6,274 bases of DNA from Desulfocapsa sp. (GCA_029942265.1 JAOZTO010000155.1:1-6274), one strand, 5' to 3'; shown: positions 1 through 6,123, numbered from the stretch's first letter. Translations and numbers: made by a program. The notes: a model not told the origin generated them from the sequence alone.

Positions 1-722
1 ACCAACCCCTTCAAATCCTCATTTGAGAGGTGTGAGCCACTCCTTGCGCAAAGCAGCCATATTGCATTGTCAACCAAACAAGAGCACTCTCCTACGGATT
101 CTGCAAATTTTTCCATATTGCTCATGGTTTCCAGAAGTTCCGATGGTCTCGCATTTGGCGGTTTTGTAGCTCCTCGATCCTCCCATCTGATAAACTCAAC
201 AAGACCGAAAGAACCTGCTGCTCGAAGAATGTGTCGATCGGGCTTAACCAAGTCAAACCCAATATTTCTTAAGGCTTCCGCCGCAAGAGCAATGCCAAAT
301 GCCGGCAATTTATACCGACTTGAAGGCAAGCCAAGCTTCATCGCAGCGATCTTGGGATCACCCTGAACATGATCTAACAGCGAAGTGAAATAATTTTCTG
401 CAGATCCATGTTTGGAACTCCAATCAACTAGAATTTTCGCCGTTTTTATCAGATAAGTTAGGCTTCTTTGTAATGTCTGTGACCCCGCACTTCGTTCCTC
501 GAACCATGGAACAAAACGAGTTGTAATGTCTAATTCCGACAATTGAGAGTAGGATTCAAGATTGAATCCATCGAATAAACTGCTGAGTTCTGGCAGCACA
601 CGTTCAATTGTAGACCAGTCTGTATTGCTTGAAAGCACTGATTTCAACAATCCTTCGAAGATTTCAGCATCATTCCAAGTTTTTCCCTCAGTTCGTTCTT
701 TAACGGCTTTCACCTGACCCAT
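1..722 (-). CDS. HhH-GPD superfamily DNA glycosylase-like protein (C-terminus cut by window edge)
   Basis: The frame is open from an ATG at 722-720 to the left edge, giving 240 residues with no stop seen. It looks like a base-excision repair glycosylase of the HhH-GPD superfamily. Residues 22-50 (LLKSVLSSNTDW and following) resemble the N-terminal helix of that fold. Residues 139-151 (LPAFGIALAAEAL) fit the helix-hairpin-helix, and Asp162 in KPDRHILRAAG sits where the family has its catalytic aspartate. A CLVDNAIWLLCAR segment lies at 215-227. No Cys4 iron-sulfur motif is visible, so it is not a MutY/Nth type with a cluster in this part; the damage it would recognise is unknown. It lies 38 bp behind the amidotransferase gene and is probably cotranscribed. 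The start is uncertain: GAAGGG directly abuts the ATG, so the GTG at 713-711, with 9-nt spacing, may be used instead. The family call is by motif only. Confidence 0.75.
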   Translation of the reverse strand, partial: MGQVKAVKERTEGKTWNDAEIFEGLLKSVLSSNTDWSTIERVLPELSSLFDGFNLESYSQLSELDITTRFVPWFEERSAGSQTLQRSLTYLIKTAKILVDWSSKHGSAENYFTSLLDHVQGDPKIAAMKLGLPSSRYKLPAFGIALAAEALRNIGFDLVKPDRHILRAAGSFGLVEFIRWEDRGATKPPNARPSELLETMSNMEKFAESVGECSCLVDNAIWLLCARSGSHLSNEDLKGL

Positions 723-760
723 CCCTTCAATCTCAGACCGCCAATGTGGTTGTGACGTAT

Positions 761-1615
761 TTAGCCTTGAGGTAATATTGCTCCACAGTGTATTACTGTC
801 TCACTGGGTACAAGTCGGGAATCAACAGGGATTCCATTTTTCCAGACCTTGAGCTCCCCTGGTGCAAAGGATGTCCAACCTTCATCGGTAAGCATATTAC
901 TTGCAACTATAACACCGACCTCATCCTGACTTTTCTCAATATTCAAGTCAATCTCCATCTCTGTATCACGCATTACTGTTCTTTGAAAAGGTGCCTTCCT
1001 TTCGAGATAATACAAATCTCTCCTGCCACTAATATCACGGTAGCAAAACAGATATGTTCCATCAGTGAATATGCAGTTAAACGGTCCATCCCCCCTATTA
1101 TTAATATCAAGAAGTATCTCCCTGATTCCTGCTATTGCGTTGCTGTCAAAGCCGATATAATTGCCACGACTCGTTGGTCGAAGACGTTTCTCACCCATTT
1201 TACCCAATAGATAACAGAAGGATTTTTCGCTGTCCGTCTGACCTAGCGGAAGAAATTTACTTTGAAGACCGCTGGTATCACGAAGGGTTCCATTATGGGC
1301 AAACAACCATTCACGATAACAGTAAAATCGATTAAAGGGATGTGTGTTATCGTATGAATCACCACCACACGACGACATACGAATATGACCGACGAATGTT
1401 TTTGAATGTAATTGTTGAGGTGCAGAAATAAAATCAGCAAGTGAACTGGTCTTGCCCGTTATGGGTTCTTTAAATACCTGAGCACTGCTACTGCCATCAG
1501 GGTAGCTCCCCAGGCCCCAACCATTTTTGTGGCGATGCGTTTGAGTAAGAAGGCCTGCAAATGAAAAGCGTGGTGACACCAGTTTATTAAATGAAAGTCC
1601 AAGTAGTTCGCACAT
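761..1615 (-). CDS. Class II glutamine amidotransferase, YafJ type
   Basis: This 284-residue protein begins MCELLGLS, so Cys2 becomes the N-terminal nucleophile once Met is removed. That is the hallmark of Ntn-type class II glutamine amidotransferases and fixes the start. Other family motifs follow in order: GHIR at 76-79, NTHPF at 90-94, FAHNG at 105-109 (oxyanion and glutamine-binding loop), GQTDSE at 125-130, and GPFNCIFTDG at 177-186. Length and motifs match stand-alone YafJ-like proteins, which hydrolyse glutamine to glutamate and ammonia; the acceptor is generally unknown. No synthase domain is fused to it. The ribosome binding site AAGGAGAT lies 7 nt before the ATG. The gene is 113 bp downstream of the gamma-glutamylcyclotransferase-like gene and 38 bp upstream of the glycosylase-like gene. 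No signal peptide is seen, so it is cytoplasmic. The family call is firm; the pathway is not. Confidence 0.93.
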   Translation of the reverse strand: MCELLGLSFNKLVSPRFSFAGLLTQTHRHKNGWGLGSYPDGSSSAQVFKEPITGKTSSLADFISAPQQLHSKTFVGHIRMSSCGGDSYDNTHPFNRFYCYREWLFAHNGTLRDTSGLQSKFLPLGQTDSEKSFCYLLGKMGEKRLRPTSRGNYIGFDSNAIAGIREILLDINNRGDGPFNCIFTDGTYLFCYRDISGRRDLYYLERKAPFQRTVMRDTEMEIDLNIEKSQDEVGVIVASNMLTDEGWTSFAPGELKVWKNGIPVDSRLVPSETVIHCGAILPQG

Positions 1616-1650
1616 ATTATTTATCTCCTTTTTAATAATTATTTAATGAC

Positions 1651-1677
1651 AGTATACTAACACTATTGATGAGACAA
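1651..1677 (-). promoter_or_regulatory. Weak candidate promoter before the amidotransferase gene
   Basis: The 113-bp gap between the cyclotransferase and amidotransferase genes is AT-rich. On the minus strand it contains TATACT (1656-1651) as a possible -10 and TTGTCT (1677-1672) as a possible -35, with a short 15-bp spacer. A single CTGTCAT half-site lies at 1652-1646, but it has no second copy 11 bp away. The gap may simply be an untranslated spacer in a longer operon. Confidence 0.22.
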
Positions 1678-1728
1678 AGAGTGACCCATTGATAAAAATA
1701 TTGAGAATAGAAAAGACAAAGAGAAGCT

Positions 1729-2127
1729 TTACCCGTAGATACCATCCGCCTGAAGTTGTCCGATCGGCTTTGGAAAGAAATATATCCATGCGTGGATATA
1801 TTTATTCGTACATTTACCATCTTGCAGGCATACAGAAATCTGTTCCCTTTTGTACCAGCCTGGATGCCCTTCCAGGTTATCAAGATCTTTAAGCATTGCC
1901 TGCCCCACCAGGTAAATTTCACCATGGATAGAACTCACCTGCTTATCACGAATAACAAATGGAATACCAGAAACATACAGGGCATAAAATTCTTCCGTCA
2001 CAGCTTGTCCTAAAAATACCGCTCCAGACAAAAGGCGATGATTACCAAAGCCTTTTTTAAGTGTACCATAAACAAACACAGCTGTTTCAGCCTGAGCTGT
2101 TTCAGTCGCCATTTTACGATCACACAT
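1729..2127 (-). CDS. Gamma-glutamylcyclotransferase-family protein (GGCT/AIG2-like)
   Basis: This 132-residue protein has the fold signatures of the GGCT/AIG2/YtfP family. VFVYGTLKKGFGNHRLL (17-33) carries the substrate-binding YGTL loop. IHGEIY is at 67-72, and LDNLEGHPGWYKR (82-94) supplies Glu86 at the catalytic position. Members release 5-oxoproline from gamma-glutamyl amines or dipeptides, or remove gamma-glutamyl protecting groups in biosynthesis. The length is normal for the stand-alone bacterial form, and the key residues are intact. The ATG overlaps the end of the upstream gene by 8 bp, and GGAGAG lies 5 nt before it, so the two are probably translationally coupled. The first 12 residues precede the conserved core; a second Met at position 6 has no ribosome binding site. 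The next gene encodes a class II glutamine amidotransferase, so the substrate may be a gamma-glutamylated compound made by a partner outside the window. Confidence 0.9.
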   Translation of the reverse strand: MCDRKMATETAQAETAVFVYGTLKKGFGNHRLLSGAVFLGQAVTEEFYALYVSGIPFVIRDKQVSSIHGEIYLVGQAMLKDLDNLEGHPGWYKREQISVCLQDGKCTNKYIHAWIYFFPKPIGQLQADGIYG

Positions 2128-3418
2128 AATTTCTCTCCATAAATGATTCTATGGCCTGGACCAGTGAATCTTTAATTCTCCCTAGAGCCAAAGTACGAAT
2201 CGTATGGCTCAATCTTATTTCAAGTGCATTATGGCTTTGACCAAAGCCAGGAAGATCCTGTCGGCCGGGATATCCCTCCTTGAAAAAATCAAGATACTTA
2301 CTGCCTCCTCCAAAGAGACTATCCACAGAAACCGTGTATGCCCTTTGGCTGTACCTCTCAAGGTTCCATGGCAGTCGATCAGTGATTCCTTCTAATATAT
2401 CCCTATCACATGAGCGGCCGTTTCGAGTGCTAATTTCAACATCAAGTCCGTCTCTATCAGCCATGCCACGGATAATCAGATGTAATATCTGTTTTTCTTC
2501 ATCTTTTTGATCACCAGCATTTCTTTTACACTCCACTATTTTTTTTATGATTTGGTTGTAGGCAATTACAGCATCTTCATTATCCGAACCGAGTGCCCCA
2601 GTGTATCGTTTATCCTGTTTTGAGACCTTGCCAAGGATAGCTGCACAGCTGGTTCTTGCTGCCACATCCATAACAATTTCTTTTGTTGTAATTTCACTAT
2701 CAGGAGATACTGTATACGGAGCCTCTAGAATAATTATTGTACTGTTGCTGCCGGGACACCATGAGAAATATGGCGTCTCCGTAAGGGCAATATTGGGAAA
2801 ATCACCCAACTCATTAATTAATTCAAGGTATTCAAATCTGAACGCCCTCTTCCGAAAATAATCTGTCTTAAATTGGATCAAAGCTGCGTACAGGGCTTGA
2901 CATTTTTCACAATTATCCAGGTTTTCCTGTAGGTAATGATGCACTTTCCCTTTCAGGAGAATCCGTATTGCCTCATCGCGCTGTTCATCACCTTCTATCC
3001 CATGGCCATACAGTCCTCTGGCCGTGATAAAATAAAGACCTTCGTGCAGCGCAGTAAAGAAACCGGGTATAGCTTCAGCCTCTTTAGGATATCGATACCA
3101 GAAAAGTGTGAGAAGACTCACAGCTATATACGAAGGAAAAAATATGAGTTCCACCCGTACATCAGAGGGTGCAGTTTTGTCAGTGGGTATCACCGACCAG
3201 TTGCCACCCCATGTGATAAACGTATCAGGTTTTTTTTGTTCCTTGATAATGGAAGTGATGAAATGAAGCAGGTGGGCAAATGTATACTCATCATTAGGAA
3301 GTACACCTGCAGCAAAAGCATCTAAGGTAGCATGCATCTGGTACGCAACGGGATCAGGATTATAGGGATCAATATCATCTAATGCAGGAAACTCTCTAAT
3401 CCATCTTAAATTATCCAT
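2120..3418 (-). CDS. N-formylglutamate amidohydrolase-like protein with altered active site
   Basis: This 432-residue protein starts at an ATG with AAGGAGA 5 nt upstream. Residues 1-210 are not recognised; they hold a hydrophobic stretch (LIFFPSYIAVSLLTLFWY, 91-108) and an ITARGLYGHGIEG motif (131-143). Residues 227-408 follow the N-formylglutamate amidohydrolase (PF05013-type) plan: a strand ending LEAPYTVSPDSE, where the family has PHSG; AAILGKVSKQDKR; a YxxI helix; IIRGMADRDGLDVEIS, where the family has D-x-H-S; STRNGRSCDRDIL, like GDRFGTSC; SVDSLFGGG, like the NDPYAGG loop; and ALEIRLSHTIR, like the QIEINR end. The histidines expected in the first and fourth motifs are Tyr235 and Arg317, so metal-dependent hydrolysis is doubtful. 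The family assignment is my pattern match, and the protein may be a binding protein or pseudoenzyme. It heads the second operon behind a PhoB-box-like promoter and overlaps the cyclotransferase gene by 8 bp. Confidence 0.62.
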   Translation of the reverse strand: MDNLRWIREFPALDDIDPYNPDPVAYQMHATLDAFAAGVLPNDEYTFAHLLHFITSIIKEQKKPDTFITWGGNWSVIPTDKTAPSDVRVELIFFPSYIAVSLLTLFWYRYPKEAEAIPGFFTALHEGLYFITARGLYGHGIEGDEQRDEAIRILLKGKVHHYLQENLDNCEKCQALYAALIQFKTDYFRKRAFRFEYLELINELGDFPNIALTETPYFSWCPGSNSTIIILEAPYTVSPDSEITTKEIVMDVAARTSCAAILGKVSKQDKRYTGALGSDNEDAVIAYNQIIKKIVECKRNAGDQKDEEKQILHLIIRGMADRDGLDVEISTRNGRSCDRDILEGITDRLPWNLERYSQRAYTVSVDSLFGGGSKYLDFFKEGYPGRQDLPGFGQSHNALEIRLSHTIRTLALGRIKDSLVQAIESFMERNYV

Positions 3419-3461
3419 TGTTTCTCCTTTGTTAAATGGTTTCTAAAAATCATATAGTTGC

Positions 3462-3496
3462 ACTTTACACCAACGACTGTGACAGAAGTGTGACAC
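3462..3496 (-). promoter_or_regulatory. PhoB-box-like promoter for the FGase-like operon
   Basis: On the minus strand, GTGTCACACTTCTGTCAC (3496-3479) consists of two TGTCAC cores repeated at 11 bp. It resembles the Pho box consensus CTGTCATA(A/T)A(T/A)CTGTCA(C/T). After an 11-nt spacer comes TAAAGT (3467-3462), a 4/6 match to TATAAT. This is the arrangement of PhoB-activated promoters, where the box replaces the -35. Transcription would start near 3455, giving a leader of roughly 37 nt before the ATG at 3418. A second site with the same geometry lies at 6050-6016. The site is seen directly; the regulator is inferred. Confidence 0.6.
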
Positions 3497-3498
3497 TT

Positions 3499-3519
3499 AG
3501 GGCTTGTTGAATGAGCCCT
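3499..3519. other. Short hairpin between the two operons
   Basis: AGGGCT and AGCCCT form a 6-bp perfect inverted repeat around a 9-nt loop, 30 bp beyond the stop of the Sel1 gene and next to the PhoB-box-like site. No T-run follows on the minus strand, so it is at best a weak intrinsic terminator for the SLOG-Sel1 unit. The GGGCTTGTTGAAT part also recalls some insertion-sequence ends, but no transposase is nearby. Confidence 0.3.
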
Positions 3520-3548
3520 TAGGATTGTTAAGAAAGAAATCGAAGTGT

Positions 3549-5339
3549 CTATTCAGCTCCGTTATCGTCAAGAACCTTTTGCGCGTCTTCATGCCCCTGG
3601 TTGGCTGCTTTTGAAAACCACCTGTGAGCTTCTTCATAATCCTGTTCAACTCCGATGCCATTTCTGTACAGTCGGCCTAGTTCATACTGAGCATCATCAT
3701 CTCCTTGGTCTGCTGATTTGCGAAACCAAAACACAGCCTTGTGGAAATTTTCTTCAGTACCTTTGCCATTTTCATACATGAAACCGAGAAAATACTGAGC
3801 ATCAGCATCTCCTTGATCCGCAGCTTTTTGATACCAGAATACTGCTTTAGAAAAATCCTCCTCAACACCTTCGGCACATTCATACATGGATCCAAGAGCA
3901 TACTGTGCACCAGCATCTCCCTGATCAGCAGCTTTTTGATACCAGAATAGAGCCGTAGTAAGATTCTTAACTTCTTCGACATTTCCATATATACAACCAA
4001 GTCTATACTGTGCACTAGCATCTCCTTGGTCTGCTGCTTTTTGATACCAAAACAAAGCCTTAGATAAATCCTGTTCAATGCCCTCGCCATCTTTATACAC
4101 GGAAGCAAGGAGGCACTGCCCATTGAGATCTCCCAGATCAGCTGCTTTTTGATAGATGGAGACAAGAGCCTTCTGAGCACCATCATGTCCTTGATTGGCT
4201 GCTTTCAGAAACCAGCCATAGGCATCCTTGATATGTTCTTCACCCACGGTTCCCTCATTGTACAATTCGGCAAGTTGATACTGCGCTTCAGCATCACCCT
4301 GCTCAGCTGCACCCAGAAACCATTTTGCAGCGTATTGTCCATTTTCTTCAACGCCCTCCCCATTCAGATACATAAAAGCAAGATTGCATTGAGCAACCAT
4401 ATGCCCTTGAGTAGCAGCCTTACCAAACCAGTGAATTGCTTTCTGTAGATCTACCTTAATGCCTTCCCCAATTACGCACATGCGTCCAAGGTTGCATTGG
4501 GCTCCAGCATTTCCCTGCTCGGCAGAGTATTCAAACCAGAAAAAAGCCTTTTGCTGATCTTGGTCAACACCACTACCTCTATCAAACATGAGTCCCATAT
4601 TAAACTGTGCCTTGCTGTCTCCATTTTCAGCGGCCAGGTGAAACCACTTTGCTGCCTCTTTGTAATCCTGCTTGAGAACAGTACCGGATTCATAATAAAC
4701 ACCTGCCTGACACTGCGCTTTGGGATTTCCTTGCCGGGCAGCCTCTAGGCATAATTCGGCTGCCCGGATCTCATCCGGTTCTACACCGAGACCGGCAGCA
4801 AGCATGACACTTAAATTAAACTGTGCCTTTGCATCACCTTGCTCCACTGCCTTTTCATACCAATACGCAGCCTTTGTATAATCATGTTGAGTTTCAATTC
4901 CCTCAGAAAACAGAAAACCTATATTGCATTGAGCATCCGGATCTCCTTTTTCAGCCGCTTTTACAAACCAGAACAAAGCTTTTTTCTCATCCAGCATATC
5001 ACTGTCTGTTCTGAGATATAACAAGCCAAGATTGTACAATGCATCTGTGCTACCTTTCTCAGCCGCCAATAAGTAATACTTTTCTGCCAGTGGATGATAA
5101 GCATTCCCCCTGTTACTGTTAGCATTACCAAGATTTAACAAAGCAAGTTCATGCCCCTGGTCTGCTGCCCTTAAGTACCATTCAACAGATTTCTGGTAAT
5201 TCTGCTCAAAGCCGCGTCCCTCTTCATACATAAGAGCTATTGTATATTGAGAGTCAGGGTCATTATTTTCATCAGCCCTTTTTAATAAATCAAGAATGTA
5301 ACCTTCGTCACAAACAGTATGAATTTGAAAATCTTTCAT
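3549..5339 (-). CDS. Sel1-repeat (TPR-like) protein
   Basis: This 596-residue protein consists almost entirely of Sel1-like repeats. About 15 units of roughly 36 residues follow the pattern AQ-x2-LG-x2-Y-x2-G-x-G-x4-D-x2-KA-x2-W-x2-KAA-x-QGD, starting near residue 27 and ending in a short cap (DAQKVLDDNGAE). Each unit forms two helices, and the array should make a curved superhelix for protein-protein contacts. No catalytic domain, transmembrane segment or signal peptide is seen, so a cytoplasmic scaffold or adaptor is likely. Unit 2 (residues 64-97) is irregular, and the unit at 387-405 is only 19 residues long. AGGAGG lies 7 nt before the ATG. The gene is 95 bp downstream of the SLOG-family gene, with a hairpin between them and no obvious promoter, so the two are probably cotranscribed. 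The function is unknown; Sel1 proteins serve as regulators, secretion partners and effectors. Confidence 0.92.
   Translation of the reverse strand: MKDFQIHTVCDEGYILDLLKRADENNDPDSQYTIALMYEEGRGFEQNYQKSVEWYLRAADQGHELALLNLGNANSNRGNAYHPLAEKYYLLAAEKGSTDALYNLGLLYLRTDSDMLDEKKALFWFVKAAEKGDPDAQCNIGFLFSEGIETQHDYTKAAYWYEKAVEQGDAKAQFNLSVMLAAGLGVEPDEIRAAELCLEAARQGNPKAQCQAGVYYESGTVLKQDYKEAAKWFHLAAENGDSKAQFNMGLMFDRGSGVDQDQQKAFFWFEYSAEQGNAGAQCNLGRMCVIGEGIKVDLQKAIHWFGKAATQGHMVAQCNLAFMYLNGEGVEENGQYAAKWFLGAAEQGDAEAQYQLAELYNEGTVGEEHIKDAYGWFLKAANQGHDGAQKALVSIYQKAADLGDLNGQCLLASVYKDGEGIEQDLSKALFWYQKAADQGDASAQYRLGCIYGNVEEVKNLTTALFWYQKAADQGDAGAQYALGSMYECAEGVEEDFSKAVFWYQKAADQGDADAQYFLGFMYENGKGTEENFHKAVFWFRKSADQGDDDAQYELGRLYRNGIGVEQDYEEAHRWFSKAANQGHEDAQKVLDDNGAE
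3804..4058 (-). repeat. Near-identical DNA repeats inside the Sel1 gene
   Basis: Three 42-bp blocks (3804-3845, 3912-3953, 4017-4058) each encode FWYQKAADQGDA preceded by Ala and Leu or Val. They are spaced 108 and 105 bp apart. The first two differ at only 4 of 42 bases by my count, and the block GCTTTTTGATACCA is unchanged in all three. This conservation, much higher than between the N-terminal repeats, points to recent duplication or gene conversion at the 3' end of the gene. Confidence 0.8.
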
Positions 5340-5388
5340 GCATTATCCTCCTAAATATGTTCATAGAGATACAATCTGCCTCTCCCTA

Positions 5389-5414
5389 CCATGTTTTCCA
5401 CAAAGAAAACATGG
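5389..5414. other. Perfect 10-bp hairpin between SLOG and Sel1 genes
   Basis: CCATGTTTTC (5389-5398) and GAAAACATGG (5405-5414) are exact inverse complements around a 6-nt loop. The hairpin lies 20 bp past the stop of the SLOG gene and 49 bp before the Sel1 ATG. No U-run follows it on the minus strand, so it is more likely an intercistronic mRNA-processing or stability element, or an operator, than a terminator. The 10-mer GAAAACATGG recurs in the same orientation at 5460-5469, inside the end of the SLOG gene. Confidence 0.6.
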
Positions 5415-5434
5415 CATTGGAATCATTTTTTTAC

Positions 5435-5917
5435 TTACAAGAATGATGGATCAAGCAATGAAAACATGGTTCTTCGGATCAATAAAACATTTCCTGGTTC
5501 ATCGCTATAGCAAGGGCCTGCAACGTTTAAGACCTTGACCTTATAATTATTTAGCCACCCGTTAAAAACCGTTTGGCGCCTGAACTGAGGTATGCTTTCA
5601 AGGTCAAAAACAAAATACGGTTTGCCTATTTTTCTAGCATAATCCTTTGTAAGCTTTGAGCCACTTTTCAGCTTGCCGTTGCAGAAAATTATAGTACCGT
5701 CGCTTTCTTCAACATTTTTTTTCGTACGAGATGGATACCCCCCGGTCTGCAATTCAACCATATAATATCTGCTGTACCGACCAGGAACCTTGCCATCTTT
5801 TGCCCTTCGCCCTTTCGGCATGTAGCCGCCAAAGGGTATGCCAAGTTTCCTTGCAACATCTAATGCCACCCTGTCTACACCAATCTGTCCACCTGAAATA
5901 ATTTTTTCTACACCCAT
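5435..5917 (-). CDS. SLOG-fold putative molybdenum cofactor carrier protein
   Basis: This 160-residue protein matches the putative molybdenum-carrier family (PF12694-type), part of the SLOG/Rossmann nucleotide-binding superfamily that includes YpsA and lysine decarboxylase-like proteins. The motifs run in order: ISGGQIGVDR at 7-16 (glycine-rich phosphate-binding loop), PFGGYMPKGRRAKDG at 28-42, RTKKNVEESDGTIIF at 64-78, a Thr-rich middle (SKLTKDYARKIGKP, 87-100), and LNVAGP at 130-135. Cofactor binding is known for relatives; this one could instead sense or process a nucleotide-derived ligand. The length is close to the family's usual one, with a slightly longer tail. I place the start at the ATG 5917-5915, because an in-frame GTG at 5926 lies inside the ribosome binding site. 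The gene heads a unit with the Sel1 gene, behind a PhoB-box-like promoter. Confidence 0.9.
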   Translation of the reverse strand: MGVEKIISGGQIGVDRVALDVARKLGIPFGGYMPKGRRAKDGKVPGRYSRYYMVELQTGGYPSRTKKNVEESDGTIIFCNGKLKSGSKLTKDYARKIGKPYFVFDLESIPQFRRQTVFNGWLNNYKVKVLNVAGPCYSDEPGNVLLIRRTMFSLLDPSFL

Positions 5918-5923
5918 TACATA

Positions 5924-5932
5924 CACCTCCCC
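5924..5932 (-). promoter_or_regulatory. Ribosome binding site that decides the SLOG gene start
   Basis: GGGGAGGTG on the minus strand contains GGAGG 8 nt before the ATG at 5917. The in-frame GTG at 5926-5924 is part of this site and so cannot be the start. Using the GTG would add only three residues ahead of the conserved core. Confidence 0.85.
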
Positions 5933-6015
5933 TGGTTAAATGAAATTGTCCACAACACTCATATTCAATTTTCAAAGATCAAGATTCAACAACCGGTTTA
6001 AGAATATATATGGGG

Positions 6016-6050
6016 AGTGTACCCAATCAGGTGTGACAGATGCGTGACAG
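6016..6050 (-). promoter_or_regulatory. PhoB-box-like promoter for the SLOG-Sel1 operon
   Basis: On the minus strand, CTGTCACGCATCTGTCAC (6050-6033) is a direct repeat of CTGTCAC at 11 bp and differs from the Pho box consensus at only about 3 of 18 positions. An 11-nt spacer follows, then TACACT (6021-6016), a 4/6 match to TATAAT. The spacing is identical to that of the site at 3496-3462, and the bases just upstream (CCCTAA) are also shared. The predicted start is near 6009, leaving a leader of roughly 90 nt before the SLOG ATG. The site is seen; PhoB binding is inferred. Confidence 0.65.
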
Positions 6051-6073
6051 TTTAGGGTGACTCTGATTGGGTA
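6020..6073. repeat. 11-bp inverted repeat enclosing the PhoB-box-like site
   Basis: TACCCAATCAG (6020-6030) and CTGATTGGGTA (6063-6073) are perfect inverse complements, separated by 32 bp that contain the whole TGTCAC direct repeat. The left arm covers the spacer and touches the -10 hexamer. It could be an operator for a second regulator, possibly by looping, or the remains of a mobile-element end. No equivalent inverted repeat surrounds the site near 3490. Confidence 0.6.
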
Positions 6074-6123
6074 TCGTCTACTATCTTCAGAATGAAGACG
6101 TGAATGTAGAAAGGAGTGAGCAG

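Noticed and set aside
67..366. 99-residue plus-strand frame
   Set aside because: It lies entirely antisense to the HhH-GPD-like gene, has no ribosome binding site and has no recognisable motif.
1646..1685. Third PhoB box before the amidotransferase gene
   Set aside because: There is one CTGTCAT half-site and a loose GGGTCAC/TTGTCTC pair, but the 11-bp repeat period and the spacing to a -10 hexamer are not met.
3479..3496. Sigma-54 promoter (TGGCAC-N5-TTGC)
   Set aside because: Neither site has the GG and GC dinucleotides at the required spacing, while the 11-bp TGTCAC repeat fits a Pho box much better.
3677..4186. 169-residue minus-strand frame within the Sel1 gene
   Set aside because: It is an out-of-frame shadow of the repeated Sel1 DNA; its own repeated look comes from the repeats in the real frame.
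5918..5926. GTG at 5926 as start of the SLOG gene
   Set aside because: It overlaps the ribosome binding site GGGGAGGTG with no spacing; the ATG at 5917 is correctly placed.
3477..6056. The 26-bp similarity at 3477-3502 and 6032-6056 as direct repeats bounding a mobile SLOG-Sel1 cassette
   Set aside because: Both copies lie at the right distance and orientation to be promoters of the gene that follows, with matching -10 hexamers, and no transposase, integrase or target duplication is visible. The regulatory reading explains more, although insertion-sequence ends are not fully excluded.
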